A stretch of DNA of 64,000 nt from an uncultured Flavobacteriaceae bacterium (GCA_947502635.1 CANNAN010000009.1:124001-188000); one strand, 5' to 3'; numbered from the stretch's first letter, positions 34,682 through 45,036 are shown. Notes: generated by a model from the letters alone, not told the origin. Numbers and translations: made by a program.

Positions 34682-35476
34682 GTGGCTCATAATCCAAATC
34701 AACATCAAGTAAAAGCAAAGAAGTATTTAGGTCAGCATTTTTTAAATGATGAATCTGTTGCTCAAAAAATTGCCGATACACTTACTTTAAAAGATTATAA
34801 AAATGTTTTAGAGATTGGTCCAGGAATGGGTGTCTTAACGAAATATTTACTAAAAAAAGACATCACAACTTATGTGATAGAAATTGATAGCGAGTCGGTA
34901 GAATATTTACAAGCCAACTACTTAAATCTAGCCCCAAGAATCATAGAAAAAGATTTTTTAAAGTACGATTTAAACAGTGTTTTTAATCAAGAACCATTCG
35001 CTATTATAGGTAACTTTCCTTATAATATTTCAACGCAAATAGTTTTTAAAACTTTAGAAATGCGCAACCAAATTCCTGAGTTTTCTGGGATGTTTCAAAA
35101 AGAAGTTGCACAACGCATTTGCTCTAAAGAAGGCAGTAAAGTTTATGGCATTCTATCCGTTTTAGCTCAAGCATATTATGATGCTGAATATTTATTTACA
35201 GTACCTCCTAATGTTTTTAATCCGCCACCAAAAGTAGAATCGGGAGTATTACGACTTATCAGAAAAAAAGATTACACATTACCCTGCGAAGATGCCTTGT
35301 TTTTTAAAGTCGTAAAAACAGCATTCCAACAGCGTAGAAAAACACTTCGTAACAGTTTAAAAACATTCAATTTATCTGATAATTTAAAAGCAAATGTTAT
35401 ATTTGGCAAACGTCCAGAACAATTAAGTGTTCAAGAATTTATTGAACTCACCCAATTGATTGAAAAAGACGTATAG
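34682..35476 (+). CDS. rsmA: 16S rRNA dimethyladenosine transferase
   Basis: A KsgA/RsmA methyltransferase that dimethylates the two adenines near the 3' end of 16S rRNA. Seen: [35 protein letters not shown] (SAM motif I), [16 protein letters not shown] (catalytic NxPY), and [18 protein letters not shown]. The GTG at 34682 is preferred, as the longer frame would translate through a dispersed palindrome. Followed 21 bp later by mgtE, an order typical of Bacteroidota. Confidence 0.95.
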   Translation: MAHNPNQHQVKAKKYLGQHFLNDESVAQKIADTLTLKDYKNVLEIGPGMGVLTKYLLKKDITTYVIEIDSESVEYLQANYLNLAPRIIEKDFLKYDLNSVFNQEPFAIIGNFPYNISTQIVFKTLEMRNQIPEFSGMFQKEVAQRICSKEGSKVYGILSVLAQAYYDAEYLFTVPPNVFNPPPKVESGVLRLIRKKDYTLPCEDALFFKVVKTAFQQRRKTLRNSLKTFNLSDNLKANVIFGKRPEQLSVQEFIELTQLIEKDV

Positions 35477-35497
35477 AATCTTTTAAATTTTCCCTTT

Positions 35498-36874
35498 TTG
35501 TTAGAAGAAAAAGAGAACATACAATTTCAGCTTACTGATGAGCTCATTGAGCAAGTAGAATTATTAGTCGAAGAACAAAAAGACAAAGAACTACAAGCGC
35601 TTTTAAATGAGTTTCACTACGCAGATATTGCCGAAATTTTAGATGAGTTAAATTTCGAAGAGGCTTTATATGTTATAAAACTTTTAGATTCCGAAACGAC
35701 TTCAGATGTATTAACAGAACTTGATGAGGACAATCGGGAAAAAGTATTAAAAAACTTATCTGCCAAAGAAATTGCTGAAGAAATTGAAGCATTAGACACC
35801 GATGATGCAGCTGATATTATTTCAGAATTACCCGAAGAACGCCAACAAGAAGTCATCTCGAAAATTGAAGATGAAGAACATAAGGCAGAAATTACAGAAC
35901 TTCTAAGGTATGATGAAGATACAGCAGGTGGACTTATGGCAAAAGAGCTTGTAAAAGTCTATGAAACATGGACGGTTGCAGGTTGCTTAAGGCGTATTAG
36001 AGGTCAAGCTAAAGAAGTAACCAGAGTACACTCCATTTATGTAGTTGACAAGCAAGATAAACTCATAGGACGTCTTTCTTTAAAGGATCTTATTGTTGCC
36101 AAAAACGAAAAAAAAATCGCAGATATTTACATATCAAATGTAGATTATGTTGGAGTAAATGAAGATGTTGAAGATGTTGCTAAAATAATGGCTAAGTACG
36201 ATTTAGAAGCGATCCCAGTCGTTGATAAAAATCAAACTTTATTAGGAAGAATAACCATTGATGATATTGTAGATGTTTTAAAAGAAGAAGCTGATAAAGA
36301 TTATCAATTAGCAGCAGGTATTACTCAAGATGTAGAAGCCGATGATAGTATTTTAGAGCTTACAAGAGCACGATTGCCTTGGTTGGTTTTAGGATTAGTA
36401 GGGGGCGTAGGCGCTTTTTTAATTATGGAAGGGTTTCAAGAATCGTTTAAAGAAAAAGCAATCCTTTTCTTTTTTACACCTTTAATTGCTGCCATGGCAG
36501 GTAATGTTGGTGTACAGTCCAGCGCTATCATTGTACAAGGACTTGCTAACGACGATGTTAGAGGTAGTGTAAATAGTCGGCTAATAAAAGAAATGCTTTT
36601 AGCTGCTCTAAATGGTATTATACTTGCCATTTTCTTATTTCTATTTGTTTGGTTCTACAAAGGGGAATTAGATAAGGCTGTTGCAATATCAGTTTCACTA
36701 GTCGTTGTAATTATTGTTGCAGGTTTAATAGGAACTTTTGTGCCTTTATTTTTAAACAAACGTGGCATCGACCCAGCTATTGCAACTGGTCCGTTTATAA
36801 CAACCAGCAACGATATTTTAGGGATTCTTCTTTATTTCTGGATAGCCGAAATGATAATAGGTTTTTACAGTTAA
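35498..36874 (+). CDS. mgtE: MgtE-family magnesium transporter
   Basis: A 458-residue Mg2+ channel. An N-terminal acidic MgtE_N superhelix (LLNEFHYADIAEILDELN through about residue 140) is followed by a pair of CBS domains (about 145-265; IYVVDKQDKLIGRLSLKDL, IPVVDKNQTLLGRITIDDI). Five membrane helices with the pore motif LIAAMAGNVGVQSSAI complete it. The start is TTG at 35498; there is no ATG near the conserved N-terminus. Confidence 0.95.
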   Translation: MLEEKENIQFQLTDELIEQVELLVEEQKDKELQALLNEFHYADIAEILDELNFEEALYVIKLLDSETTSDVLTELDEDNREKVLKNLSAKEIAEEIEALDTDDAADIISELPEERQQEVISKIEDEEHKAEITELLRYDEDTAGGLMAKELVKVYETWTVAGCLRRIRGQAKEVTRVHSIYVVDKQDKLIGRLSLKDLIVAKNEKKIADIYISNVDYVGVNEDVEDVAKIMAKYDLEAIPVVDKNQTLLGRITIDDIVDVLKEEADKDYQLAAGITQDVEADDSILELTRARLPWLVLGLVGGVGAFLIMEGFQESFKEKAILFFFTPLIAAMAGNVGVQSSAIIVQGLANDDVRGSVNSRLIKEMLLAALNGIILAIFLFLFVWFYKGELDKAVAISVSLVVVIIVAGLIGTFVPLFLNKRGIDPAIATGPFITTSNDILGILLYFWIAEMIIGFYS

Positions 36875-36884
36875 GATATTCCTT

Positions 36885-36907
36885 ATTCCTGAAACAAGTT
36901 CAGGATC
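36885..36907. repeat. Dispersed palindrome after mgtE
   Basis: TCCTGAA-acaag-TTCAGGA, the same type as the unit before rsmA. No T-run, so a repeat rather than a clear terminator. Confidence 0.5.
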
Positions 36908-36995
36908 CATACCTAGTGCTTTTCATTATAATCTTTTGTAAAAGCAAAAATATTTCCACTACAACTACTAATACAAAACTTCGTAATTTTACAAT

Positions 36996-37361
36996 ATGCA
37001 AGCAATAAACATTAAAGACAAATTTTCAAAATTTTACAAAAACTGGCATCCACATCAAATTGCTGTGGTTGACAATATGCAAGTTATTTTAGCAAAACTA
37101 AAAGGCGAATTTGTATGGCATAGTCACGATGATGAAGATGAGTTATTTCAAGTAGTGAAAGGCACATTATACATGCAATTTCGTGATAGAACAGAAATAG
37201 TTAAGGAAGGTGAAATTATAGTAGTGCCAAAAGGTACTGAACACAACCCGTGTACAAAAAATGGAGAAGAAGTACATGTGTTACTTTTCGAAAAACTATC
37301 AACAGCACATACAGGAAATGTAAAACACGAAAAAACACAAGCTCATTATCCGAAAATTTAA
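36996..37361 (+). CDS. Cupin-domain protein
   Basis: A 121-residue single-domain cupin. Motif 1: WHSHDDEDELFQVVKGTLYM (metal-type His-x-His and Glu). Motif 2: VPKGTEHNPCTKNGEEVHVL. It lies alone between mgtE and a hydroxyacid dehydrogenase gene. Probably a metal-dependent isomerase, dioxygenase or sugar-binding protein; the substrate cannot be told. Confidence 0.9.
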   Translation: MQAINIKDKFSKFYKNWHPHQIAVVDNMQVILAKLKGEFVWHSHDDEDELFQVVKGTLYMQFRDRTEIVKEGEIIVVPKGTEHNPCTKNGEEVHVLLFEKLSTAHTGNVKHEKTQAHYPKI

Positions 37362-37448
37362 CTTTTAACATGCTAAATTTGTTTCAGCAGCTCATACCTT
37401 ACTTTCGAATGATAATTAAATAAACACTTAATTTTTATAGGGCATTAC

Positions 37449-38405
37449 ATGAAAATACTTCACTTAGATACCAATCATAAATTACTAATCGATCAACTTA
37501 ACGATTTAGGTTTTACAAATCACGAAGACTACACAGCATCAAAAGAATCTATTGAGGCAAAAATTGAATCGTATCAAGGCATCGTTTTGCGAAGTCGTTT
37601 TTCCATCGATAAGCAATTTTTAGATGCAGCAACAAATCTTAAATTTATTGGTCGAGTAGGCGCAGGATTAGAAAATATAGATTGCGATTACGCCGAAAAA
37701 AAAGGAATCACCTTAATTGCTGCACCCGAAGGCAATAGAAATGCTGTAGGAGAACATGCATTAGGTATGCTTTTATCATTATTTAATAAACTTAATAAAG
37801 CAGACCTTGAAATTAGACAAGGCAAATGGCTACGTGAAGATAACCGAGGGATAGAACTCGATGGAAAAACAGTGGGAATTATTGGTTATGGAAATATGGG
37901 AAAGGCTTTTTCCAAAAAACTACGCGGGTTTGATGTTGAGGTACTTTGTTATGACATTAAAGAGCATGTAGGAGACCCCAATGCAAGGCAAGTGTCATTA
38001 AATGAGTTTCAGGAAAAAGTAGATATAGTAAGTTTACACACACCGCAAACACCTTTAACTTTAAATATGGTAGATGAAGTGTTTATCAATCAATTTAAAA
38101 AACCATTTTGGTTTATAAATACCGCACGTGGCAAAAGTGCTGTAACAAAAGATTTAGTTTCAGCTTTACAATCTGAAAAAGTATTAGGCGCTGGACTCGA
38201 TGTTTTAGAATACGAAAAAGCATCGTTCGAAAACTTATTTAAAAAAGATGTCGTGTCTGGTACAGCGCAGCTGCCAGAAGCTTTTAAATATTTAATTAAT
38301 TCGCAAAACGTTATTTTATCACCACACGTTGCTGGTTGGACTATTGAAAGTAAAGAGAAATTAGCACAAACCATTGTAGATAAAATTAAAGTGGAATTTT
38401 GCTAA
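37449..38405 (+). CDS. D-2-hydroxyacid dehydrogenase (SerA-like)
   Basis: A 318-residue NAD-dependent dehydrogenase. Seen: FIGRVGAGLENIDCDYAEKK, the Rossmann motif GKTVGIIGYGNMGKAFSKKL, the catalytic Arg region FINTARGKSAVTKDLV, Glu in GLDVLEYEKASF, and His in ILSPHVAGWTIES. It is short, without an ACT domain, like the phosphoglycerate dehydrogenases of many Bacteroidota, but other 2-hydroxyacids are possible. The next gene starts 9 bp downstream. Confidence 0.9.
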   Translation: MKILHLDTNHKLLIDQLNDLGFTNHEDYTASKESIEAKIESYQGIVLRSRFSIDKQFLDAATNLKFIGRVGAGLENIDCDYAEKKGITLIAAPEGNRNAVGEHALGMLLSLFNKLNKADLEIRQGKWLREDNRGIELDGKTVGIIGYGNMGKAFSKKLRGFDVEVLCYDIKEHVGDPNARQVSLNEFQEKVDIVSLHTPQTPLTLNMVDEVFINQFKKPFWFINTARGKSAVTKDLVSALQSEKVLGAGLDVLEYEKASFENLFKKDVVSGTAQLPEAFKYLINSQNVILSPHVAGWTIESKEKLAQTIVDKIKVEFC

Positions 38406-38414
38406 ATTTAGCAT

Positions 38415-38825
38415 ATGAAAAAAACTATTTTAGTTTTTACCCTTTTAATTGTTGCACTCTATACCATTTTTAGGATTAGCAAATATGCTCTGTTTGTGGG
38501 AAATACTTCAATAGAGTTAATGATTGCAATTATTGCCATTGTGTTTTTTATTGTTGGCATCTATATTAATAAAAAGAGTCTTCACAAACCACAACATATT
38601 TCTAAGGAAATCAATCATCAAAAAATTAAAGAACTCGAAATCACCTCACGTGAATATGAAGTGCTTCAAGCTATTTCGGCAGGTTTATCCAACAAAGAAA
38701 TTGCTGAAAAATTATTCTTATCAGAAAGCACAATCAAAACCCACGTTTCTAATCTATTAGTAAAACTCAATGCAAAAAGACGCACACAAGCTGTTCAAAT
38801 TGCAAAAACCAATAAGATTTTATAG
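38415..38825 (+). CDS. Membrane-anchored LuxR-type regulator
   Basis: A 136-residue protein with two N-terminal membrane segments (about residues 4-20 and 34-53) and a C-terminal LuxR/GerE helix-turn-helix: LEITSREYEVLQAISAGLSN, KEIAEKLFLSESTIKTHVSN, LLVKLNAKRRTQAVQIA. There is no receiver domain. It would be a DNA-binding protein held at the membrane, a common small flavobacterial type. Confidence 0.88.
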   Translation: MKKTILVFTLLIVALYTIFRISKYALFVGNTSIELMIAIIAIVFFIVGIYINKKSLHKPQHISKEINHQKIKELEITSREYEVLQAISAGLSNKEIAEKLFLSESTIKTHVSNLLVKLNAKRRTQAVQIAKTNKIL

Positions 38826-38926
38826 TTTTAGAACTTAAGTATTAGGCATTTGGTACTTTAGTATGAAAGCTATTTTAGTAATTACGAGTAGTTTTATGCT
38901 TATAATAATTTTTTAAAATAAGTTGT

Positions 38927-39298
38927 ATGACATTAGGAGCATTTTCAATTAGTTTAAACGTTAAAGACATTAACGCATCAAAAGTATTTTATGAAAACCT
39001 AGGATTTCAGGTTTTCGCAGGCGATTTAGAAAGGAATTACCTCATTATGAAAAACGAGAATGCCTTAATAGGATTATTTCAAGGCATGTTTGATAATAAT
39101 ATTTTAACCTTCAATCCTGGCTGGAATGAAAACGCAAATACATTAGATACTTTTACAGATATACGAGACATTCAAAAGCATTTAAAAAGTAAAGAAATCA
39201 AATTAGAAAATGAAGCAGACGAACATACTACAGGGCCAGCAAGCTTTGTTTTAAAGGATCCCGATGGCAATACCATTCTTATAGATCAACACGTTTAA
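38927..39298 (+). CDS. VOC/glyoxalase-family protein
   Basis: A 123-residue VOC protein: SLNVKDINASKVFYENLGFQ, a middle strand with LIMKNENALIGLFQGMF, and FVLKDPDGNTILIDQHV. Such proteins bind a divalent metal or act as resistance or lyase proteins. First of a run of small genes (DUF4199, DUF1801, second VOC) on the plus strand. Confidence 0.9.
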   Translation: MTLGAFSISLNVKDINASKVFYENLGFQVFAGDLERNYLIMKNENALIGLFQGMFDNNILTFNPGWNENANTLDTFTDIRDIQKHLKSKEIKLENEADEHTTGPASFVLKDPDGNTILIDQHV

Positions 39299-39313
39299 TC
39301 GAATACGAAAGTT

Positions 39314-39823
39314 ATGCAAAACACAATTAAAAAGTTTGGTGGTTATGCCGCTTTGGTTGGCGGACTTATATTTATTGGTGGACACTTTTTTGATTGGAAT
39401 ATTGATTTTTCAATCTTAGAAGTTCTTGGTTACGCATCCATTTTTGCTTCGCTCGCTTTTGTGTTTTTCGGAATAAAACATTTTAGAGACCAAAAAAATA
39501 ATGGCGTTATTTCATTTAAAAAGGCATTACTTATTGGCTTAGCAATTTCGGCAATTTCAGGTATTGCTATTGGTCTTCTCGATGTTATTTATGTAACTAT
39601 GATAAACCCAGATTTTGTTGTTGAATATAAAGAATATGCTTTAGAAGGTATGAAAACCACCTTATCAGCAAATGAATTTGAGTTAGAAAAAGCAACATTA
39701 GAAGAACAAATGAAGTTATTTGAAAACCCTGTCTTTACTGGTGCAATCATGTTTACAACAGTATTCGCAATTGGAATAATTGTATCTTTATTATCATCTT
39801 TAATTTTACAACGTAAAAACTAA
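39314..39823 (+). CDS. DUF4199 family membrane protein
   Basis: A 169-residue protein with four membrane segments (about 10-27, 35-55, 68-92, 138-163) and a soluble loop between the third and fourth (Glu-rich, LEKATLEEQMKLFENP). The arrangement fits DUF4199, a Bacteroidota family of unknown function. It starts 15 bp after the VOC gene and ends 4 bp before the DUF1801 gene. Confidence 0.8.
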   Translation: MQNTIKKFGGYAALVGGLIFIGGHFFDWNIDFSILEVLGYASIFASLAFVFFGIKHFRDQKNNGVISFKKALLIGLAISAISGIAIGLLDVIYVTMINPDFVVEYKEYALEGMKTTLSANEFELEKATLEEQMKLFENPVFTGAIMFTTVFAIGIIVSLLSSLILQRKN

Positions 39824-39827
39824 TACC

Positions 39828-40283
39828 ATGCAATCTAAAGCAACATCACCACAGCAGTACTTGAACGAATTGCCAGAAGATAGAAAAAAATCAATTAATA
39901 AATTAAGACAACAAATTCTAGATAATCTGCCTAAAGGGATGGAAGAACAAATGAATTATGGTATGTTAGGCTATGTTATCCCGCATTCTGTCTATCCAGA
40001 TGGATACCACTGCAATCCTAAACTACCATTACCATTTATGAATCTGGCTTCGCAAAAGAATTTTATAGCTGTTTATAGTATGGCGTTATATTCAAAAAAA
40101 GAGCTCATGGATTGGTTTACTTCAGAATATGCTAAGCAATGTAAATATAAATTAGATATGGGGAAAAGTTGCATTCGTTTTAAAAGAATAGATGATATTC
40201 CTTTCGAATTAATAGGAGAATTAACTGCTAAAGTGACTACGAAAGAATGGATAAACATTTACGAATCAGCAATTAAAAAATAA
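39828..40283 (+). CDS. DUF1801 family protein
   Basis: A 151-residue soluble protein. It opens SPQQYLNELPEDRKKSINKL, has MEEQMNYGMLGYVIPHSVYP, and closes with DMGKSCIRFKRIDDIPFELI. It belongs to the DUF1801/YdhG-like group with an iron-chaperone-like fold. Function unknown. It is probably co-transcribed with the DUF4199 gene. Confidence 0.88.
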   Translation: MQSKATSPQQYLNELPEDRKKSINKLRQQILDNLPKGMEEQMNYGMLGYVIPHSVYPDGYHCNPKLPLPFMNLASQKNFIAVYSMALYSKKELMDWFTSEYAKQCKYKLDMGKSCIRFKRIDDIPFELIGELTAKVTTKEWINIYESAIKK

Positions 40284-40301
40284 AGTTTAATCAAACAAAT
40301 T

Positions 40302-40320
40302 CCCTCTCCTTTAGAGAGGG
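40302..40320. repeat. Palindrome between DUF1801 and VOC genes
   Basis: CCCTCTC-cttta-GAGAGGG followed by TTAGG. This wording is a dispersed flavobacterial palindrome. It lacks a T-run, so terminator activity is uncertain. Confidence 0.5.
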
Positions 40321-40332
40321 TTAGGAAGAGAA

Positions 40333-40719
40333 ATGAAAAAACGCGTCACAGGAATAGGTGGATTATTCTTTAAAACAAAGAATCCTAAGGCAACTAAAGA
40401 TTGGTATAAAAAACATTTAGGATTTAATACAGATGATTATGGTTGTACCTTTTGGTGGAAAGACAAGGATGGGAATGATTGTTCCACACAATGGAGCCCG
40501 TTTTCTCAAGACACTAAATATTACGAGCCATCTAAAAAAGATTTTATGTTTAATTATCGTGTTGAAAATTTACATGAATTGCTTAAAGTTTTAAAAGAAG
40601 AAGGCATTACCATTGTTGGAGAAGTAGAAGAATACGAATATGGGAAATTTGGTTGGATTATAGATAATGAAGGTAATAAAATAGAACTTTGGGAACCTAT
40701 AGACAGTGCTTTTTTGTAA
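40333..40719 (+). CDS. VOC-family protein
   Basis: A 128-residue VOC protein with KKRVTGIGGLFFKTKNPKAT at the start, FWWKDKDGNDCSTQWSPF in the middle and a terminal GWIIDNEGNKIELWEPID metal-ligand strand. It is a different subgroup from the VOC protein at 38927 (only the fold pattern is shared). Substrate unknown. Confidence 0.9.
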   Translation: MKKRVTGIGGLFFKTKNPKATKDWYKKHLGFNTDDYGCTFWWKDKDGNDCSTQWSPFSQDTKYYEPSKKDFMFNYRVENLHELLKVLKEEGITIVGEVEEYEYGKFGWIIDNEGNKIELWEPIDSAFL

Positions 40720-40751
40720 ATTCGCTTGATTAAATCAACCCATTAATTCTA

Positions 40752-41516
40752 TTGACTTATTTAGAAATACTAGCATCGTATAACTTAACTGCACTACAAT
40801 GGACCGCTATTTGTTTTGCGGTTTTTTTATTAGGCTTATCCAAGTCTGGAATTAAAGGAATAGGGATTTTAATTGTCGTTATACTGGCCTTTGTTTTTGG
40901 TGAAAAAGCTTCAACAGGTGTTTTGCTTCCCATGCTCATAGTAGCAGATATTTTTGCGGTAATATATTATAACAGACATGCGCAATGGGGGTATATAAAA
41001 AAGCTAATGCCATGGATGATTATAGGTGTTTTAGTAGGCGTATGGGCAGGTAATGATATTTCTGAAATACTGTTTAAAAGAATCATGGCCGTTATAATAA
41101 TAGTTTCTGTACTAATTATGTTTTATACAGAAAATAGAACGTCTAAAAATATTCCGAAAAACAAATTATTTTCTACAGGTGCTGGGTTTTTAGCAGGATT
41201 TACAACCATGGTTGGCAATTTAGCAGGCCCTATTTCTAATATTTATTTTTTGGCTATGCGTTTACCAAAAAATGAATTCATAGGAACAGCTGCCTGGCTG
41301 TTTTTTATCATTAATGTATTTAAATTGCCCTTCCATTTTTTTGTTTGGAAAACAGTTAGCCTAGAAACTCTAGCTTTAAATGTTGTTTTAATTCCAGCAA
41401 TAATCATTGGTTTTTTTGTTGGAGTTGCTATTGTAAAATTAATTTCGAATGTAAATTACAGACGGTTTATATTAATTGTCACTGCCTTGGGAGGTCTTGT
41501 TATGCTATTTAGATAA
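40752..41516 (+). CDS. TauE/SafE-family permease
   Basis: A 254-residue membrane protein with seven or eight hydrophobic segments. The family pattern shows in FLLGLSKSGIKGIGILIVVI and its internal repeat STGAGFLAGFTTMVGNLAGP. Members export sulfite, sulfoacetate or other organic anions. It starts with TTG (40752); no ATG is nearby. It stands alone. Confidence 0.9.
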   Translation: MTYLEILASYNLTALQWTAICFAVFLLGLSKSGIKGIGILIVVILAFVFGEKASTGVLLPMLIVADIFAVIYYNRHAQWGYIKKLMPWMIIGVLVGVWAGNDISEILFKRIMAVIIIVSVLIMFYTENRTSKNIPKNKLFSTGAGFLAGFTTMVGNLAGPISNIYFLAMRLPKNEFIGTAAWLFFIINVFKLPFHFFVWKTVSLETLALNVVLIPAIIIGFFVGVAIVKLISNVNYRRFILIVTALGGLVMLFR

Positions 41517-41577
41517 GCTTATTTGTAACATTGTTAAACGTTTATAGACCTATAGAGTGTATTAAAAGTGAATAATT

Positions 41578-42033
41578 ATGTCTAAAGAATCCGAAAATAA
41601 TCAATCTAAAGAAAAAGTTTATAAAGCTGAGGTTATAAAAGACGATTCATATCATGACAAAAACCATATAAATGATAAAACTGAAAAGTTAAAAGCAGAA
41701 GCTAAAGAAATCTTTTATAAAACAAAAGAAAAAGCTAATGAGTTTTTGGAAGAAGCGAGCGAAAAACTAGAAAACTTGACAGAAATAGCAAAAGAAAAAG
41801 GTGCTAAACTCTCGATTGAAGCCAAAGAAAAGTATGTAGAAGTAAAGGGTAAAACAAAAGAGCTTGCAGAAGAAGCAGGAGAAAAGTTAGAGGTTGTTGC
41901 TGAAAAAACAACTGTATTTGTAGACGAAACAAGTGAGAAATTAGAAGGGTTTGCAGAAGAAACAAAAGAAACTCTATCTGAAGTATCAACTAAAACAAAA
42001 AGGTATTTAAAAAGACTTTTTGATAAAAATTAA
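41578..42033 (+). CDS. LEA/YtxH-like amphipathic repeat protein
   Basis: A 151-residue Lys/Glu-rich protein made of 11-residue-type amphipathic repeats (KEKANEFLEEASEKLENLTE, GKTKELAEEAGEKLEVVAEK, TSEKLEGFAEETKETLSEVS). No signal peptide. It resembles LEA or apolipophorin-like stress proteins. The start of the following TM2 protein has related KxxAxxA repeats, so the two may share a role in envelope or desiccation stress. Confidence 0.75.
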   Translation: MSKESENNQSKEKVYKAEVIKDDSYHDKNHINDKTEKLKAEAKEIFYKTKEKANEFLEEASEKLENLTEIAKEKGAKLSIEAKEKYVEVKGKTKELAEEAGEKLEVVAEKTTVFVDETSEKLEGFAEETKETLSEVSTKTKRYLKRLFDKN

Positions 42034-42121
42034 ATGATTAACAGTCTATTAATGAAACATATTTATAAATAAATTTAATTTTTTCTTACCTTTATTTTTT
42101 AACCAAAATTTACAAAACATT

Positions 42122-42577
42122 ATGTCAGATGAAAAGAATTTAAGTGACGATCTAAACGATATGCTAGGTGATGCCAAAGATGGTGCAAAAAAGGCAGCTG
42201 ATAAAGCAGGAGAATTTGCTGAGGATGCCAAAGAAAAAACAAAAGAAACCTTTGAAGAAGTAAAAGAATCTGCTTCAGATTTTGCCGACGGCGCCAAAGA
42301 AACGTTTAATAACGTAGCTGGAGGTGATAATAAAAAAGTGTTAGCAGGTATTTTAGCTATCTTATTAGGCCCTTTTGGAATACATAAATTTATTTTAGGA
42401 TATAACAAAGAAGGCATTATTATGCTAGTGGTAACTCTTATTCTTGGATTTATAACTTGTGGTTTAGGAGTGGGATTAACTGGTATTATAGGTTTAGTAG
42501 AAGGCATTATATACCTTACTAAATCTGATGAAGAATTTTATAACACTTATCAGGCAGGTCAAAAACCTTGGTTTTAA
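42122..42577 (+). CDS. TM2-domain protein
   Basis: A 151-residue protein. The first 70 residues are Ala/Lys/Glu-rich amphipathic repeats (KDGAKKAADKAGEFAEDAKE). The second half is a TM2 domain: KVLAGILAILLGPFGIHKFI, a DRF-like LGYNKEG turn, then a second hydrophobic segment TCGLGVGLTGIIGLVEGIIY. Topology suggests a soluble coiled region on a two-helix membrane anchor. A strong terminator follows. Confidence 0.9.
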   Translation: MSDEKNLSDDLNDMLGDAKDGAKKAADKAGEFAEDAKEKTKETFEEVKESASDFADGAKETFNNVAGGDNKKVLAGILAILLGPFGIHKFILGYNKEGIIMLVVTLILGFITCGLGVGLTGIIGLVEGIIYLTKSDEEFYNTYQAGQKPWF

Positions 42578-42601
42578 TAGACTGCCATTTTTAGATATAA
42601 T

Positions 42602-42634
42602 AAAGCCAGAAATCCCATTTCTGGCTTTATTTTT
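42602..42634 (+). terminator. Intrinsic terminator after TM2 gene
   Basis: AAAGCCAGAAAT-ccc-ATTTCTGGCTTT, a perfect 12-bp stem, followed by ATTTTT. Confidence 0.9.
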
Positions 42635-42657
42635 GATACAACTAAACTCATTTCGTT

Positions 42658-44817
42658 ATGAAAAAATTAATAATTAGCCTTTTAATAATTGCAGCAATTA
42701 TAATAAGTTGTAAAAAAGAAAATGAAGCGAAAAAAACTATTATTGTGAATTACCCTGAAACCAAAACCGTAGATACTCTAGACACATATTTTGGTATTGA
42801 AATAAAAGACCCCTATCGTTGGCTAGAAGATGATAGAAGTCTAGAAACAGAAGCCTGGGTAGAAACTCAAAATAAATTAACCTATAGTTATTTAGACCAC
42901 ATTCCATTTAGAAAAGAGCTTAAAGAACGTCTTTCAAGCTTATGGAATTACGAAAAAGTAAGTGCCCCTTTTGTAGAAGGTGACCATACTTATTTTTATA
43001 AAAATGATGGTTTACAAAATCAATATGTTATTCATAGAAAAAAAGATAATGGTAAATCTGAAGTCTTTTTAGATCCCAATACCTTTTCTAAAGATGGCAC
43101 GATATCTTTAGACGATGCCAGTTTTTCAAAAGACGGTAGCATTTTAGCATATTCTATTTCTGAAGGCGGTAGTGATTGGAGAAAAATTCTTGTCATGAAT
43201 ACCGAAACTAAAGAAATAATAGAGGACAGTCTCGTAGATGTAAAATTCACTCAAATATCATGGTATAAAAATGAAGGCTTCTATTATTCCAGCTATGATA
43301 AACCAGAAGGCAGTGCCCTTTCTGCAAAAACAGATCAACACAAAGTATATTATCATAAACTAGGAACTCCACAAAAAGAAGATGTTTTAATTTTTGGAGG
43401 CACCCCAAAAGAAAAACACCGATACATATATGCTAATGTAACCGAAGACAACAACTATTTAGTAATTACACCTCGTGTCTCTACTTCTGGGAACAAATTG
43501 TACATAAAAGATCTTTCTATTCCTAACAGTAAATTAATCACTGTTTTAGATCATACAGATAGTGATACTTATATTATTGAAAATAAAGGCAGCAAGCTAT
43601 TTCTTGTTACAAATCTTGATGCTCCAAATAAAAAAATAGTGACCGTTGATGCCTCCAGCCCCACGTCAGAAAATTGGGTGGATCTTATTCCAGAAACGAA
43701 GGATGTTCTATATCCGTCAACAGGTGGAGGGTACTTTTTTACCGAATATATGGTTGATGCCATCTCTAAAGTAATGCAGTATGACTATAACGGCAACTTA
43801 GTTAGAGATATAAAACTGCCTGGTGTTGGAAACGTGAACGGTTTTGGAGGAAAAAAAGAAGCCAAAATAGATTATTATTCTTTCACAAATTACAATACGC
43901 CACCTAGTATTTATAAATTTAATATTGAAACGGGTGAATCTGAATTATACTGGAAGCCTTCTATAGATTTTAATACTGCCGATTATGAAAGTAATCAGGT
44001 GTTCTACACATCAAAGGATGGCACTAAAGTTCCAATGATAATTACCTATAAAAAAGGTGTGGAATTAAATGGTAAAAACCCAACCATATTATACGGTTAT
44101 GGCGGATTCAACATTAGCTTAAATCCATCATTTAGTATTACTAATGCTGTTTGGATGGAACAAGGGGGCATTTTAGCCGTTCCAAACCTTCGTGGTGGTG
44201 GCGAATATGGTAAAGCATGGCATGATGCTGGGACTAAACTGCAAAAACAAAATGTATTTGACGATTTTATAGCCGCGGGTGAATATCTCATCGAGAATAA
44301 GTATACATCTTCAGATTTTTTAGCCATAAGAGGTGGCTCTAATGGTGGATTATTAGTGGGAGCAACCATGACACAGCGTCCAGATTTAGCCAAAGTAGCA
44401 TTACCAGCAGTTGGCGTACTAGACATGCTACGGTACCATACCTTTACCGCTGGAGCTGGTTGGGCTTACGACTATGGAACTGCAGAACAAAGCAAAGAAA
44501 TATTCGAATACCTAAAAGGGTATTCACCAGTACATAATGTAAAAACAGGTGTGCAATACCCTGCAACACTAATTACTACTGGAGATCATGATGACCGTGT
44601 TGTACCCGCACATAGTTTTAAATTTGCTGCCGAACTGCAAAGCAAACAAACAGGTAATAATCCAACATTAATACGTATTGAAACTGATGCTGGACATGGT
44701 GCTGGAACCCCTGTTAGTAAAATCATTGAGCAATATGCTGACATTTTTGGCTTTACATTATACAATATGGGTTTTGAAGTGCTACCAACTAAAACCAATG
44801 AGAAAATAAAAGGATAA
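42658..44817 (+). CDS. Prolyl oligopeptidase family serine peptidase (S9A), lipoprotein
   Basis: A 719-residue peptidase cleaving after proline in short peptides. A lipoprotein signal ([11 protein letters not shown]) places it in the envelope. An N-terminal segment with [20 protein letters not shown] leads into a seven-bladed propeller (about 90-430). The C-terminal hydrolase domain has catalytic Ser near 560 ([13 protein letters not shown]), Asp near 645 ([11 protein letters not shown]) and His near 680 (DAGHGAG). Single-gene unit. Confidence 0.95.
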   Translation: MKKLIISLLIIAAIIISCKKENEAKKTIIVNYPETKTVDTLDTYFGIEIKDPYRWLEDDRSLETEAWVETQNKLTYSYLDHIPFRKELKERLSSLWNYEKVSAPFVEGDHTYFYKNDGLQNQYVIHRKKDNGKSEVFLDPNTFSKDGTISLDDASFSKDGSILAYSISEGGSDWRKILVMNTETKEIIEDSLVDVKFTQISWYKNEGFYYSSYDKPEGSALSAKTDQHKVYYHKLGTPQKEDVLIFGGTPKEKHRYIYANVTEDNNYLVITPRVSTSGNKLYIKDLSIPNSKLITVLDHTDSDTYIIENKGSKLFLVTNLDAPNKKIVTVDASSPTSENWVDLIPETKDVLYPSTGGGYFFTEYMVDAISKVMQYDYNGNLVRDIKLPGVGNVNGFGGKKEAKIDYYSFTNYNTPPSIYKFNIETGESELYWKPSIDFNTADYESNQVFYTSKDGTKVPMIITYKKGVELNGKNPTILYGYGGFNISLNPSFSITNAVWMEQGGILAVPNLRGGGEYGKAWHDAGTKLQKQNVFDDFIAAGEYLIENKYTSSDFLAIRGGSNGGLLVGATMTQRPDLAKVALPAVGVLDMLRYHTFTAGAGWAYDYGTAEQSKEIFEYLKGYSPVHNVKTGVQYPATLITTGDHDDRVVPAHSFKFAAELQSKQTGNNPTLIRIETDAGHGAGTPVSKIIEQYADIFGFTLYNMGFEVLPTKTNEKIKG

Positions 44818-44868
44818 TATCTTATAACACTTCATTTAAAAAAGAAAGGCATCTAAAAGCATTAAAAA

Positions 44869-44896
44869 TGTCACATCGAGCGCAGTCGAGGTGTCT
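44869..44896. repeat. Dispersed palindromic repeat
   Basis: A short palindrome based on TCGA-gcgcag-TCGA with TGTCACA and GGTGTC ends. This is a type seen again and again between flavobacterial genes. Confidence 0.5.
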
Positions 44897-44923
44897 TAAA
44901 AATTAAGATATTATACAGTTCTT

Positions 44924-44956
44924 GACTTTAGTTTATACTCAAGATAAACTAAAGTC
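44924..44956. repeat. 13-bp perfect inverted repeat
   Basis: GACTTTAGTTTAT - 7-nt loop - ATAAACTAAAGTC. No T-run follows. It sits in the 219-bp gap before the ABC gene; a dispersed repeat or regulatory structure. Confidence 0.5.
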
Positions 44957-45036
44957 GAAGTGCCCGAACAGACGTTCCAAGCACGCTTAGAACATCTTTT
45001 TTATTATGCTATTTTTGCACTTCCATAAAGAAAATT